A stretch of DNA of 64,000 nt from Lasioglossum baleicum (lineage: Eukaryota > Arthropoda > Insecta > Hymenoptera > Halictidae). The position numbers and the translations under genes are program-made. Below, one piece after another: positions 35,731-48,200 of the stretch (positions are counted from its first letter, which is position 1; every line of letters begins with the position of its first letter). The notes under the pieces are model-generated. The model was given only the letters and a program-made list of their open reading frames with translations. It was not told where the DNA came from and made no database searches. The stretch lies in assembly GCF_051020765.1 (NCBI RefSeq), contig NC_134934.1, positions 9,128,001 through 9,192,000 of the forward strand. Reading direction: 5' to 3'.

Positions 35731-36363
35731 ACAACATAACGATATTCTTTTTGATATGTAAAGTATTTTATTTTATACGGAAAATTTGATTGAACGACCG
35801 GCAAAGAAGGAAGTTTAAAGAAATTAGTAGTATGGTCAATGAATATATTGAATTCAAAAGTGTAGATGTAAAGTTTTGATTGTAACTTAAGCAAGAGTAA
35901 TTTTTAAGTGTTCAACGTAATGTGGCGTGATCGATTTATATTTGTGCGTTGAAATTTGCGGATGCATTCTTCGTCTAAAAAAGAAACGAAATGGAAAAAA
36001 AGAAAAATAGTGTTACCCTCCAAGCGCGCGGCTTTAGACATTGGCGCGAGAATAAAAGATACATTGATAACAGTGTGTATATAAAATTGAAATCTTTGAG
36101 CCTCAAAAATATGTCACAATGAAACTAAACTTGTTTAGTTGCACGTTGATGGATAATTCGATCGAAAGTGAAATGTGTCGATTGATATCTATAACTGTAA
36201 TTACTACTACTACTTGTAATTAATTATCCACCACCACACAAAGAGAAATTCGATATAATATTGCGTATATCTAAGTTAAGTCGATTTCAGATAGATCAAT
36301 TACGATATACATATATATATTTATGTCCAGACATGAATAACACGAATGTTTTTAAATATTTAT

Positions 36364-36376
36364 AATAAAAAATAAA
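36364..36376 (+). terminator. Candidate poly(A) signals
   Basis: Two AATAAA hexamers (36364-36369 and 36371-36376) downstream of HDAC1 and upstream of the transporter gene. The assignment to HDAC1 implies a 3' UTR of about 1.5 kb. Confidence 0.4.
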
Positions 36377-36921
36377 GAAATTTACCGCGTGTATTAGTGT
36401 GTTCACTTTTTTCGCCACGCGGCTACGTGTGGCGCGTGTCTTCTTCGGTCTTCTTGTCTTCTTGTGCTTGTTCTATCAAAATGGTGGCAGTCTTCGAAAG
36501 TCGACAGACCGCTCGATGCTTTTCTACAACATTAATTATCAAAACTGCATCTTATCAACACCATAACAGTCGAAGCGTAACTTCGATACGTTCAATATGA
36601 TAATAAATTATATCATTCGCTCTACACGTAGTTCTGTCGGTGGTACGAAACCAAATAACGAAACTACAGTTCTAACCTTGAATTCGAGCAAGCTTGTGTG
36701 TTAGAATATGAAAACAATGAGTGATTGACTATCATCTTAATTAATGCACGAAGATTCAACGTTACCACCAATTAGCCAGAAATATTGTTTATTCGAATCA
36801 GATAAATTTAACGACAACTCTACACAATACATGCCCTGGAAAATTTTCAATAATTAATTCATAACAACGTCGTTATAAAAACATACAAAGTTCTATTTAA
36901 ATTCGTAAGAAACCTGCTAAA

Positions 36922-39900
36922 ATGATTTCTCAGTTGTCACACGTTATGACTCTTGCGAACAGTATCATCGGCGTAAGCGTTCTCGCTATGCCATTCTGTT
37001 TCAAGCAATGCGGCATTATGTTGGCTACTTTGGTTTTGCTATTGAGCAGCCTCTTATCACGACTCGCTTGTCATTTTCTTGTTAAGTCCGCTGTAATGTC
37101 GAGACGAAGAAATTTTGAACTTCTGGCGTTCCACGCATTCGGTCAAATGGGAAAGTTTTTGGTGGAGTTGTTTATCATCGGATTTCTTGTGGGAACATGC
37201 ATCGCATTTTTTGTTATTATGGGTGATCTAGGGCCACAAATTGTCGGAAAAGTGATCAATAAAAATCCAGAAAATATTAGGACTAGTTTGCTCGTGACGA
37301 CAAGCATTTTCATAGTTTTACCTTTGGGATTGCTCCGAAATATTGATAGCTTATCCAGTCTTTGTACTGCTACGATCATTTTCTATCTTTGTCTTGTATT
37401 GAAGGTGAGCAATTTCTCTGGTTGTCTATCAAATTCGAAATAATTCAATTACAAATTAATACATCTTACATTTATTTGTTTAGATCGTGATGGAGTCTAT
37501 GCAACACATTTTTGCCGGAGATTGGTACGAACATGTATATTATTGGAGACCGTCTGGCATACTACAATGTATACCTATATTTTCTATGGCTTTATTTTGC
37601 CAAACTCAACTATTCGAGATATACGAAAGCATTCCGAATGTTTCACTGGAAAAAATGAACGAAGTTGTACGAGGTGCATTAAACATATGTACTGTTGTTT
37701 ATTTGTGTGTCGGATTTTTTGGATACATTGCATTTTGCACGCAACCTTTTACAGGTACTTGTACACTCCGAAAAGAAAACATTGTACTATTATTTTGAGT
37801 ATGATTAACTTACATTAATTATCCTTCAATTTACAGGCAATGTGCTAATGAGCTTAGAACCTAGCTTGTCGTCTGAAATGATTAAAATGGGATTTGTGTT
37901 CTCCATTGCATTTAGCTTCCCTCTAGTCATTTTTCCGTGTCGTGCAAGTTTAAATTCCCTCTTGTTTCGTAGGGTTAGTATAGATGTAGTTGCGCTCGAT
38001 CAAAAAATAGTATGATATATTAATCAGTATTTATATAAATTCTTGCAGGTGTATGTCCATGAATCATCTGTAAATTATTTACCTGAAACAAGGTTCAGGT
38101 GCCTTACTATAGCAATTGTGGCTGTTTCACTAATTACTGGCATCTTAATACCAAATATAGAGTTTGTTCTTGGTTTAGTGGGATCCACAATTGGAGTCAT
38201 GATATGTTTGATATTCCCAGCAATATTCTTTATATCTATTAGCAGCAAACATACTAACGAAAGACTATTGGCGCAAGTAAGGTCACTAAGAAAATTTCCG
38301 AATTTTAATCCATTTCATTTCTTTATCATTAATACCGATACATTAATTGTCTAGGCAATTTTATTTATTGGTATCTGCATTATGATTCTGAGCACGTACG
38401 CAAACTTGTACGCAATGGAAGAATCTGGTAATACAAAACTATTGATAACAACAACAAAACCTCTTAGTCAAATCAATAATCTACCGTTAAATTTAAACAA
38501 AGAAGATCTCAACGCGGTTGCAAGCATTCCTCATGACCATGAAATTCTGCAGGATATTAAAGGTATTATTAAATTGTCTTGTAAAAATTATTATTTTTAA
38601 GTTACACGCATAGACATGCTATACATTATGATATAATTTAATATTTAGAGAAACTAGATCAGTTGCCAGACTTGAATGCTCCTGATAAATCGATAAACCT
38701 AAAGTCGCAAGACATACGTCAGGAACCACCGATTCCTGTCGAGCGTATCGTTGTCACAGAGAAGCCGGCAGTAGAAACACAAAAGTCTATCGAGAATGTA
38801 GCAGCTACAGTTGCTCCAGTAATGGGAAATGCAAATGAAATGAAACCGTTGGACGCAGATTTGCCGAACGAACCAAAAACTTTTGTGAAAAATCATGTTT
38901 TAGAGATTGTAGAATCTAGTCCATTAAAAACTGGAGAGAGAGAGAAAAGTTCTGTTCCAGACTTGAAGAAGAATTTCATTGATACACAGAAAAGTGATAA
39001 CCTTATAAACTCTGATGCAATTAAAAAGGAGGAAACAGAACTCGCTGCAGATGCAGAAATTTCGAATATATTGGTAGCAGAGACGAATAAAAAACTTGAG
39101 AAAACAGATTTTGAGACGTACAAACAAGAAAATAAAGAGCAAGCGGTGATGAAGGATATGCAAGTCCCTGGAGAAAATGAAAAACGATTAAAAGCTTTCA
39201 GTAAAAAGTTAATTCTCCAAGAAAACAATAACTCTGGAACTCTAAAGTTTGGCCATGACAAAGAATTTTTAAATAAAACAAAAGAAGGCGAAAAAGTGCA
39301 GAAATCGAAATCCAACAATGAACTTAACGAAGCGAAAAGCCACGAGCATGTTGAAGTTAAACAATTGAAAAATGAGGACAATATGCAAATCAACATTCAG
39401 AATGAAAATTCTTTGCCAGCCGTAGATGTAAACGATAAATCTTCAAGAAATAAAGTGATTAATCAAGAAAAAATCAACGACGCAGACGCAAAGGAAGAAC
39501 CTAATTATTCGAACGACTTACCGAAAGGTCCTATTTTAAATGCTTTAATAAAACGAAGATTCCATAAATCTATATCCCTGAACGATTTAGCAAGTAATAA
39601 TGGAAATAATAAAGGTCTGTCCAAAAACGATGAAACGCCTGACAGTATTTTGTCGAACTTGCAAGAAAAATCAGTTGTAAATAGCAAAAATCGTAACGCA
39701 CAGTACGAATATTCTGTACCCATTGCTTTACAAATGCGAAATCAAACGAAGATGGAAAATGTATCTGCTTCGTTAGCAAATAAATCGGAAGAAAATGCTC
39801 AAGCGTTTCGAAGGGATATTTTACAGAATCACGAACGCGACAAACGTGAAATTAATTCAAATCAAAAAGAAACTGACGCCAAAGCTACAAGTAATATTTT

Positions 39901-40207
39901 TGGTACAAATACGGAACGATTAGTAAGCAATTCTACCGTAAAAGACGACCGCGACGAATGTTCTAAACAAGACGAAAATGGGAAGGATGAAAGCTTAAAA
40001 AATAAATCGAAATCAACTGCGAACCAGTCTGAAGGTGATTTGATAGAGACGCCGTTGATTAAAGTTAATATGTACTTGTCAGATCAGAAAATAGCGAATG
40101 CGATATCGGTAGAACCGATAGAGAATATTGCGATGGGTGGAGAATACGTTAAAGTAAAGCAAAGAGATTTAAAGTCTGTAGATTCCAATGAAGATTGCAA
40201 TATGTAA
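36922..40207 (+). CDS. SLC38A10: SLC38A10-like amino-acid transporter with long charged tail
   Basis: Membrane transporter of the amino acid/auxin permease family (SLC38), of the subtype with a long cytoplasmic C-terminal tail. Six exons: 36922-37404, 37484-37754, 37837-37973, 38049-38276, 38355-38562 and 38649-40207, giving 961 aa. Exons 1-5 encode the membrane part. The first helix carries the classic NSIIGVSVLAMPFCFKQCG, and other helices are seen at LATLVLLLSS, FIIGFLVGTCIAFFVIMG, and FVLGLVGSTIGVMICLIFP. Exon 6 is a single 519-codon hydrophilic tail rich in Lys, Glu, Asn and Asp, with no recognised domain, matching in kind the tail of vertebrate SLC38A10 (human about 1119 aa). Substrate and location cannot be read from the sequence. 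The first ATG is placed four codons before the conserved helix, as usual in this family. Confidence 0.88.
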
Positions 40208-41237
40208 ATATTTGGAGACCTGATTAGGAATAATATATGCGACATAATATATGTGTGAGAACTAGAAGAAATTAAGTTAAAATAAGTAGAGATTAAGAAT
40301 TGATTTTTCTTTATTGTTTTTATATAGACTGTACTCGTATCGTACTATATTACGTACAGTAAACGAATGACTATAAAAATACAAATATTTTTGTTCCAAG
40401 CGTGCTCTACATATCAATATAAAGATCATTATTCTTTTACGTAACTAGCATCCGTGAATGAATACAATTAATTAATATATTTTTACAGTGAAAAGAAAAA
40501 TGTCTTTTAATTTTGCCTGATACCACATGTTAGTAAATAAGGTCTATTATAATATATTATAGTCTTAAAAACTAATGTTAAGGAGTACTTTTTAAAACGT
40601 AGTCGTGCCATATACCCAAGAACCAATTGTGCTTCCAGAAGCGGACACATAATTTTTCACTCGAAAAGAATGTGAATCGTCGTTGTGCCTTTACAAATTA
40701 TCACTTGTTATATTCATTCAATGTCACGGAATTGTGACGGAACATGAAAATCAATAAAAAAAGTTAGCACAGATATAATATTGTAATACATAAAGTTAAC
40801 AGAGTTTGTTGGGACGGATATATTCTGCACACCGTGCTTTCAAAAATACCGCTTCCCACGTGTTTGTGCTGCCCCCTAGCGGCCTCCGCTCATTGGACGA
40901 TGTCTGACACGATTTCCCTTTCCCCTCTAGGTACACTTTAGCTTCGTGGTACTTTGCCCACATCCGTCATCTGGTAGAAAAGGAATCTTGAACAATCTTG
41001 AACGGCATGTTATCTGAAGTATTCTGAAGCCGAGTCTATAAGTATTATAAAGTCCGAGGACTGAGGTATTTATAAGAGAGGGTGAGAGAGGGCTCTTTTC
41101 ATAACAATCGTAAATACATCTGTAATCGTCACGATTAAACAATTTTCGCGCGCTTTTATTAGTTTCCATTAGTTTCTACACTTTCAAGTTGTTCGTTATT
41201 AAATAATTACGCGATTTTTTAACTGAATGAGGGTATC
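40208..41237. other. Spacer between SLC38A10-like gene and MCMBP
   Basis: An AATAAA at 40753-40758 is a possible poly(A) signal for the transporter. The region after about 40810 is GC-richer (GCCCCCTAGCGGCCTCCGCT near 40871) and probably holds the MCMBP promoter. No gene was seen. Confidence 0.45.
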
Positions 41238-44200
41238 ATGACTTGTGGTAAGTAAATGTTTCAGTTATATAATTAAGAAAAGATTATTCAGATTCTGAAC
41301 AAGTCCAGGCATGATCATTGAGAAATAAATTTATTTTAGCACCGCCTAAAATACTTGATTGGACACCTGAACACTATATTGCTAACAGATCAACGTGTAA
41401 CGTCATTTTAAATAATTCTAATGCTGTCAGGGAAATTCCTTCTCTGAACTATGCACCGCTACATTATTTTCGAGACAGACAGTTGGTCAGATTTCGAGGG
41501 ATGATTCAGGATATGCATAATCCTGAATACTATTTTCAACAATATGAAGTTAGAAATAATCAATCTAGCGTACAAGAAATCAGATGTGGAATGTATACAG
41601 ACTTCGCTAGATGCATGGTATTTATACATATATATAGAATATTTCTTTATAGCCCTTTTATATACAATAGAAGGTCCGTGTCTAAATTCTGTGGACATTT
41701 TGGATCGATGTTAGGGCTTAGAACAAATACAGATGGTAGTTACAGGTGTGAGATACTAGAAGAACAGTTTATCTCATGTATAATGCTGCCAACATCGTTG
41801 TATTTATTTGGGTCCCATGGAAATCACCGACACAGTTTTTGCCGACTCCAGATTTGACCGACAATAGCTTTAGCCGACAACACCCTTAACCAACAACGAA
41901 TTTGATCGATAACGATTTTGACCGACAACAAATTTGATCCACAACAACTTAAGACGACCACAGTATGTATTATCATACTGTGTTGCAAGTCATTGTGGAT
42001 CAAATTCGTTGTCGGTCAAAATCGCTGCCGATCAAATTCGTTGTCGGTTAAAGGCGTTGCCGGCCAAAGCTATTGTCGGTCAAATCTGGAGTCGGTGAAA
42101 ATTGTGTCGGAGAAATCTGTGCCTGTGATTTCCATGGGACCCATTTATTCAATGCGTACTTTATACTTGGTATATCTTCTAATATTATTGTTTCGACTAA
42201 AGTTTTATTCGATCTCTGATTTTATTAGCCACACGAAGAGATATTGTTGGATTCTGAAAAAAACAGCAGTGCCGAAAGACATACTTGTTTCGTTATATCG
42301 ATACCTGGTTTGAACGAGTGGGTAAAGGAAAAGTATGAAAAACCGTGTTGCGCGAGCCCACACACAGTCACAACTTCTAAAAGAAGTTTTGAACAAAACG
42401 ATCATGAAGCTATGGACTGTTCCGAACCGGTTTGCAAGAAAGATAAAGCCTCATCGGATATGGAAGATAAAGAAATGGATACAACGGAACACAACGAGAA
42501 TAAACAAGCTATAGTTTCAAAAGAATACATATTAAACTTTCCAATTCCAATCAACGATGGTAGAGCGTGCATTGTTAAGGTTGTGATGAATTCTTTTCTG
42601 ACATTGATAAAGTAGTAGTGAAATGATTTAGACATTTGATAGAATGGCTTTTACAATAATATTATGCATGTTTGTTTACAGATATACGAAGATGCAGCTT
42701 TGAAATTGAATGAAATCATTGAGATAATAGGTTTTGTATCTTTAGATCCACTTTTAAGTAATTATAACATGGATGAGACAATGACAGAAGCTGAATCGAA
42801 CGTACATTATCCACCTGCGTCTCTAGTGCCTAGATTACATGCTATCAAATTGATTCGTTCTTCCGAAGGAGAGATTGAAAGAGCTCCAGAAATTGTATCT
42901 AAAGCAAAATTGATAAGAAGCAATTTGCATTTAGTGTTAAGTCAACTTCTTTTCGGAGATCACCTAGCTGCCGATTACTTGATTTGCCATTTACTTTCGT
43001 CAATGTAGGTATCTATGGGTAGTTTGTGTGCGATCATGTAGCAAAATCAGATCATTCCTTGCCAAATCGATCTCTTTTTACGTCGATCACCGAGATTTTG
43101 TTTCCGAAAGAGTAAAGTAAAGTATTTAAAAAATACGATTCTTTAAATTTTGTATATAAAGTATATTTTTATAAATGTTATGTTAAATTTAATACACTAA
43201 TAACCTCTAGAATTAACAATGTAAGTACTCGATAGAAAGTTGTATTAGTAAAGGACCACTACAAATATGTTTACAGACGTTCCTGTCATCTTCAAATGGT
43301 CCTCGTAGAACAGAATCTTTGAAAGCACAATTTTTCTTAGAAAAAAATGTATTGCCCTATAAAGAGTGAATCTTTTATTGAAAAACTGGCAAAAAATTGG
43401 TCAAGAGTAGTCGATGAAACCTTCCCGAAGGTATGAATGGAACCATTGAGGAGGAAACAGTTTGTAGATGTAATTTCAAGGCATAGGCTCAAATTTAAAG
43501 AAATATTTTGTGTCCGAGACTTTGTAGGTGAAATTTACAAAGAATTCTTGTAGTTCAATATTGCAAAATTAAATTTTCAGTTAAAAAGACGTTACCACAG
43601 GCCTTATATAAATTCAAGTAACATTTATAAGTGAAAATGTATTCGATTTGCCATGGAATGACGCAACGAAGCAATCAAACAATATTACCGAATTGTTATT
43701 CCGTTTTAGTTACATGAGAAGGGACTATTTCTGCCTTGGCACTTATCCATTAAATTTAACACATTCTTCTATTGGTAAACACAAAGTATTTGCGAAAGAT
43801 TTGTATAAATTCTTAACAATGTTCGTGGAGAAAAGTCATATGTTGGAAATAACTTTGGAAAATTTGAATGATTTGGCGTTATCGCCGAAGTAAGTAGATG
43901 TATAAATTATTGGTAGAAAGTTTTTCTTTGTATGGTAGAACATTTATACACTTTATGCAGTTGTATCTTATATTGTTTACAGAAAAGACTACGATTGTAA
44001 CAGATTGACTAGCGGTGTGTTTCAACTTAGCGACAATACTCATCTCGTGATAGACGAAACAGGATTAACCACAGGTCAAGTGTCACCGGCTGGCCGGGAA
44101 AACTACAATACGATTTGCGATTTGATTAATTTCCAGAAAGTGACGTACGACTTTAAGTTTTACAAGATGGAATACGAGACGGACATTCCGGTTTTAATAT

Positions 44201-44772
44201 TATCAGAGGCCAAGTCGTTTATTCCTGTGCGTAAGAATGTTGAACGAGAATAGAGTTATGTATTTCGATTGAATTTATAAAGCAACAATATTTACATAAT
44301 ATGCACGTTTACTTCAGTGCCAGAATCAAGTGGTGTTAAAGATAGACGCGGAATCGAAGGACGTTTATCCGCATGTAATAGAAATCGCGGAACAATATCT
44401 AAAAAGTGAAAACCGGCTGGCAGAAATCCGTCAATATTTAAAAGTTATTAAGAAAGCAAAGTTCGAGCTCGACGAAGAGATTGTACAGGTAACGGTAGTG
44501 CGTTATTTTTATTTATACGTGGTATTACGCATGTCTTCCACTTATTTTCGTTGTTTTCTTTGATCCCTTTTCAGGAAGTTCAAAGCGACTTTGTGAAAAT
44601 GAGGCAAACTCATAAAAACGTTAGTATAGATCACTTACACTCGTTAATGATACTGGCCAGATTGTTGTCTTTGTCACATGGATCGAACACTTTAACCAGG
44701 GAATATTGGAAAATGGCTGTGAAAATGGACGTAGAAAGACTGGGTAGATTGCCAGAGAAGAAAGAAGTTTAA
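41238..44772 (+). CDS. MCMBP: Mini-chromosome maintenance complex-binding protein
   Basis: Nuclear partner of MCM2-7 that helps unload and stabilise the helicase during replication. Eight exons: 41238-41247, 41340-41617, 42229-42579, 42682-43004, 43710-43889, 43983-44226, 44318-44488 and 44575-44772, giving 584 aa (human 642). Conserved blocks in order are EIPSLNYAPLHYF, LVRFRGMIQDMHNPEYYFQ, HTCFVISIPGLNEWVKE, YPPASLVPRLHAI, LLFGDHLAADYLICHLLSS, RLTSGVFQLSDNTHLVIDET, and a C-terminus with ILARLLSLSHGSNTLTREYW. The first coding exon is only 10 nt (MTC plus one base) and is therefore less certain. Exon 6 must end at 44226 (CCT|GTGCGT). The stronger-looking donor at 44231 would shift the frame. 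The donor of exon 3 (AAG|GTTGTG) is weak. Intron 2 holds the foldback at 41810-42142. Confidence 0.92.
41810..42142. mobile_element. Foldback with iterated CCGACAA motif, MCMBP intron 2
   Basis: Outer arms GGGTCCCATGGAAATCA and its exact inverse enclose two long arms. Each is itself made of several 18-22 bp iterations around TTTGACCGACAAC/AATTTGATC. The centre is near 41965-41985 (CAGTATG…CATACTG). Non-coding. Confidence 0.85.
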
Positions 44773-45232
44773 ATACTATGGAGAATAGATGGTATATTCT
44801 TAAATATATACTCTGTTTTAAATATATTTTTACGTATTTCCTATGGAATTTATCATTCTTCAAGCACAATTCGCGAATCCGATAGATCGTATCGAATGCG
44901 TTTATTTTTTCAGCACTCACGTCGAATTAATGTGTCGATGCTAGTCCGGTATAATCCGATAAATCGGAGGTTTGCTAAATTTCGCTTCGCTCCGAAGTAA
45001 AAGTAGCGAATGGCACGATCCTTATAGATAGTTCTTCAAAAGATATTTCCACTGAGAAATATTTTCAAGAAACTCCAGATGGAACATTCGCGTTCCATTG
45101 TAAATACGTCAGCTTTGATCACGCGACAACGTGGAAACAAAATTGGGGACGATGTGAACGTACGTTCTCATTGTTCACAAAAATCGATTGTCAGACTCGT
45201 CTAGTTTGTCGATAGTGAGAAAAATTGAAAAT
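44773..45232. other. Convergent spacer between MCMBP and CIMIP2-like gene
   Basis: The two stop codons face each other 460 bp apart, so the 3' UTRs probably meet here. No repeat or small gene was recognised. Confidence 0.5.
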
Positions 45233-48200
45233 TTACACTGGATCTTGGCCGGGATCGAGAACATTTAGTGATTTAATTCTCCTTTCTTCGCGTTCCTTCC
45301 GAATCAACTCGAGTCCCTTTTTCGCGGCTTGAGCGTATCTTTTGGACAGTGCTACCTCTCCTTTTGCTCCTGGTATGTGACCGGTGTAGCCCACGATCGG
45401 TGGCCTTTCGGGAGTAATTTCGTAATCTGCAAAGAAGATCGTTCTAAATTAGGTTTGCATGGATCGGAGATCGTTGTCGATCGAGACTAGGGCTGTAAAT
45501 AAAGTTCGAATGTTGAACAGATTGAATTTTGAATTGTACCAGACGTTTGCTGTTATGGACGAGTGTTAAATTTTTGGAAACGTAATTTCATTGGTTCAAT
45601 TTTGCTGGTCACTGTATTTCTTGAGTTTTACTCAAGAACTTAAGAATTACAATTTAAAACAGTGAAAATATTCAAAGACTTTAAGTGTATTAATATATTA
45701 TTTTCACCACATTAAAATTATTAAGGAAGAATATAAATATATATTTAGCTCCTGCTTCTTGCAATTGATGCACAAACTTCTTATTTTGCATAAACGTCAT
45801 TAGATTATCTACAATTTAAAGTTTGATCTGTTCGTCCAGTTCGAGCAAATTGAATGGTCAAACTTTTGCGAGAAACTAGCCTACAAACTTTTAGATCACG
45901 AGAAACGTACTAAACGTGACTAGATTTTGATCGTGAGCATGATCCACTTCATTGAGGTTGGCGATGTTGTCCTCTCTCGTTCTAGACATGAGGTTTCTTG
46001 AATCGCGCCTCTCGGCACGCGTCCTTGCAAGGTCTCTGCGAGCTCTTAGCTTGGTTTGATTCTCACGCCACTCTTTACCACCTTCTTCCACAGCTCTCAT
46101 AAACGACAGGCCGTACCTGCTATTAAATCCAGGAATATATCCTATAATTGAACGATTCAAGATATCTTAATGCGCCCGTGCAACGATGCAACTTCGTCTG
46201 GGTACGAGGAACATCGAGAAATTGTTTAATAGAATATACCCATCCAGGGAGATACAAAAACACCGTGCTTTTTCTACCATCCTCTTTCTCTTTCGTTTTG
46301 AAGAGTATTTTCTAAGAATTGTAATCATTTTTCTATTAAAGGAAGAAAATAATGATATTGATGTGGTGGATTGTTTGTAAAACCTTTCGCTATGTTAGAT
46401 TATTTAAGACCCGATGAGTTTTGAAGAAATCAATATGTCATATTATTTCTACACAAAAATGTAGACTTTGAGCGAGAAAGAATGACTCTGTTGATAATGC
46501 AATATTTCGAATAAAACGATCTAGCAATTTTTTCGAGATTTTGGATGGAACTTGAAATTTTCGTTCAATTTCTTAGAGAGTTGTCCATTTCTGATATACC
46601 GATACGAAATTTTTAAGTATAAAACTTCTAATTTGGACATCTCTGAATGGCCATACTCCCTTAGACCATTCGAGTTGTTCGAATGGTTTACCCGTGTATC
46701 CCAATATATACGGAGGCGCTTTGAACAGATGAGTCTCATTCTTCCAATCTCTTCGGATATCGCTCTTGTCGTATATCGTCAATCCGTTCTGTTCCATTCT
46801 TCCAGAGCTCGGTCTGTAAGGCCCGGTTTTCAGGATCTTCTTCTCAAGCAACTCCTGTATGAATCAAAACACGCGTACACAAACAGGATGCACGGCTTTT
46901 TCGAATAGATGCCATTCTCTTTATATTCGTCTTACCTTCATGATTTCCTCCGTACTGGCACCGAACCGTTTTCCGACTCGAAACTTGAGAGTCGGGCAAT
47001 GTCCGGTGTAGCTAAACGAGTCAAATGTCTATTTTATTATATTTCTATTTCAAGACTCGGTGCATTATTTTGTGCCGCGCGATAACAAATCAGGATGATT
47101 CGACAAAAAAGGTTTGAATTTGGTAGGCACAGTAAAGTCGCGATCTAGCTCCCTGAGTATCTCCACGATCACTGTCCCTTCGTTTACCCCTTCCACGATC
47201 CGTGTTTACATGCTGTCCTTTTCTACGTTCGGCATCCTTTGTACTTTCGGCGCGGTCGACGCAGTCACGACAAAAAAATAGTTTCCCAAACTGTGCTCCG
47301 CGAAAAAATACACTCCTCAAAACTTTAAACAAATATTGTGGTGTTATTATAGAAGATATTGAATTGTTCTTTACAGCAAAAGATTCTGTAGACTTGCGGC
47401 AACTCATGGCGGGCGAAGATATTTTGCTTTCAGGTTCGAAAAAAACGTCGACGTTCCAAACTTGAAAGGGTAGTTTCTCAAGAGAAAAGTCTGCTCTATC
47501 GCGTGGTATAATTCGATTTTCCGCTGGACCCTTATTTGTTGAGATAAATTGAAAAATATCCTCAAAAATTGGTGCAAAAGTGGTGTCTCTCCGTCTTTAA
47601 TGCTTGTTTAAACATGTTTAAACAATCATAATGTATTAGTATCGGGTATCACTGGATTCGGGAAAGTCTGTAGAATCTTTTGCTGTAAAGAACAGTTCAA
47701 TATCTTTTATAATAACATCACAATATTTGTTTAAAGCTGAAAAATATAATGACTTCCCAAGTAGCCACGTACGTCCCTAAAACGTACGCAGAATGGACGT
47801 AGGACGTTTGGACGTGAACTGGACCTGAAACGTACGTTTTAGGGACGTACGTGGCTACTTGGGAAGTCATGTTTCTCAAAAACTGTGCGTGTAGGAGAAA
47901 AATTAAGGACAGATTCGGAATCAGCGCGAAAAACTCTATAAGATCTACCCAACGGTATATTGGAAACATAAAAAAAGTTGAAATTTGTTGGACAGTGTTA
48001 TTATTCTGTTGTTTATTTAGTTTAAGTTTTATACACTGGCTCCTGGGAGCCAGCCTCGAACCTCCAGGAAGTGTGCGACTCTGCAGTAAAAGCTGGTGTT
48101 TACTACCGTTCTTTTGAAATCTCGAATGTTGGTCACTTTTCCACTATTTCCGAGTTCCTTTATCGAAACACGCGTGTCACGTTTCGGAATATGATTTGCG

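Larger units (their letters stand above)
34848..36921 (+). other. Spacer and probable 3' UTR between HDAC1 and SLC38A10-like gene
   Basis: No coding was seen. Two overlapping AATAAA signals at 36364-36376 could end a long HDAC1 3' UTR. A TA microsatellite lies at 35667-35730. The stretch 36390-36900 should contain the promoter and 5' UTR of the transporter. Small open frames there do not resemble proteins. Confidence 0.45.

Noticed and set aside
43005..43709. Short open stretches in the 700-bp MCMBP intron 4, considered as a missing exon
   Set aside because: The join of exon 4 (ends 43004) to exon 5 (starts 43710) is continuous with the family sequence, so no exon is missing.
44227..44236. 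Donor C|GTAAGA at 44231 for MCMBP exon 6
   Set aside because: It shifts exon 7 into a frame with a stop. The donor five bases earlier (CCT|GTGCGT at 44226/44227) keeps the conserved C-terminal half.
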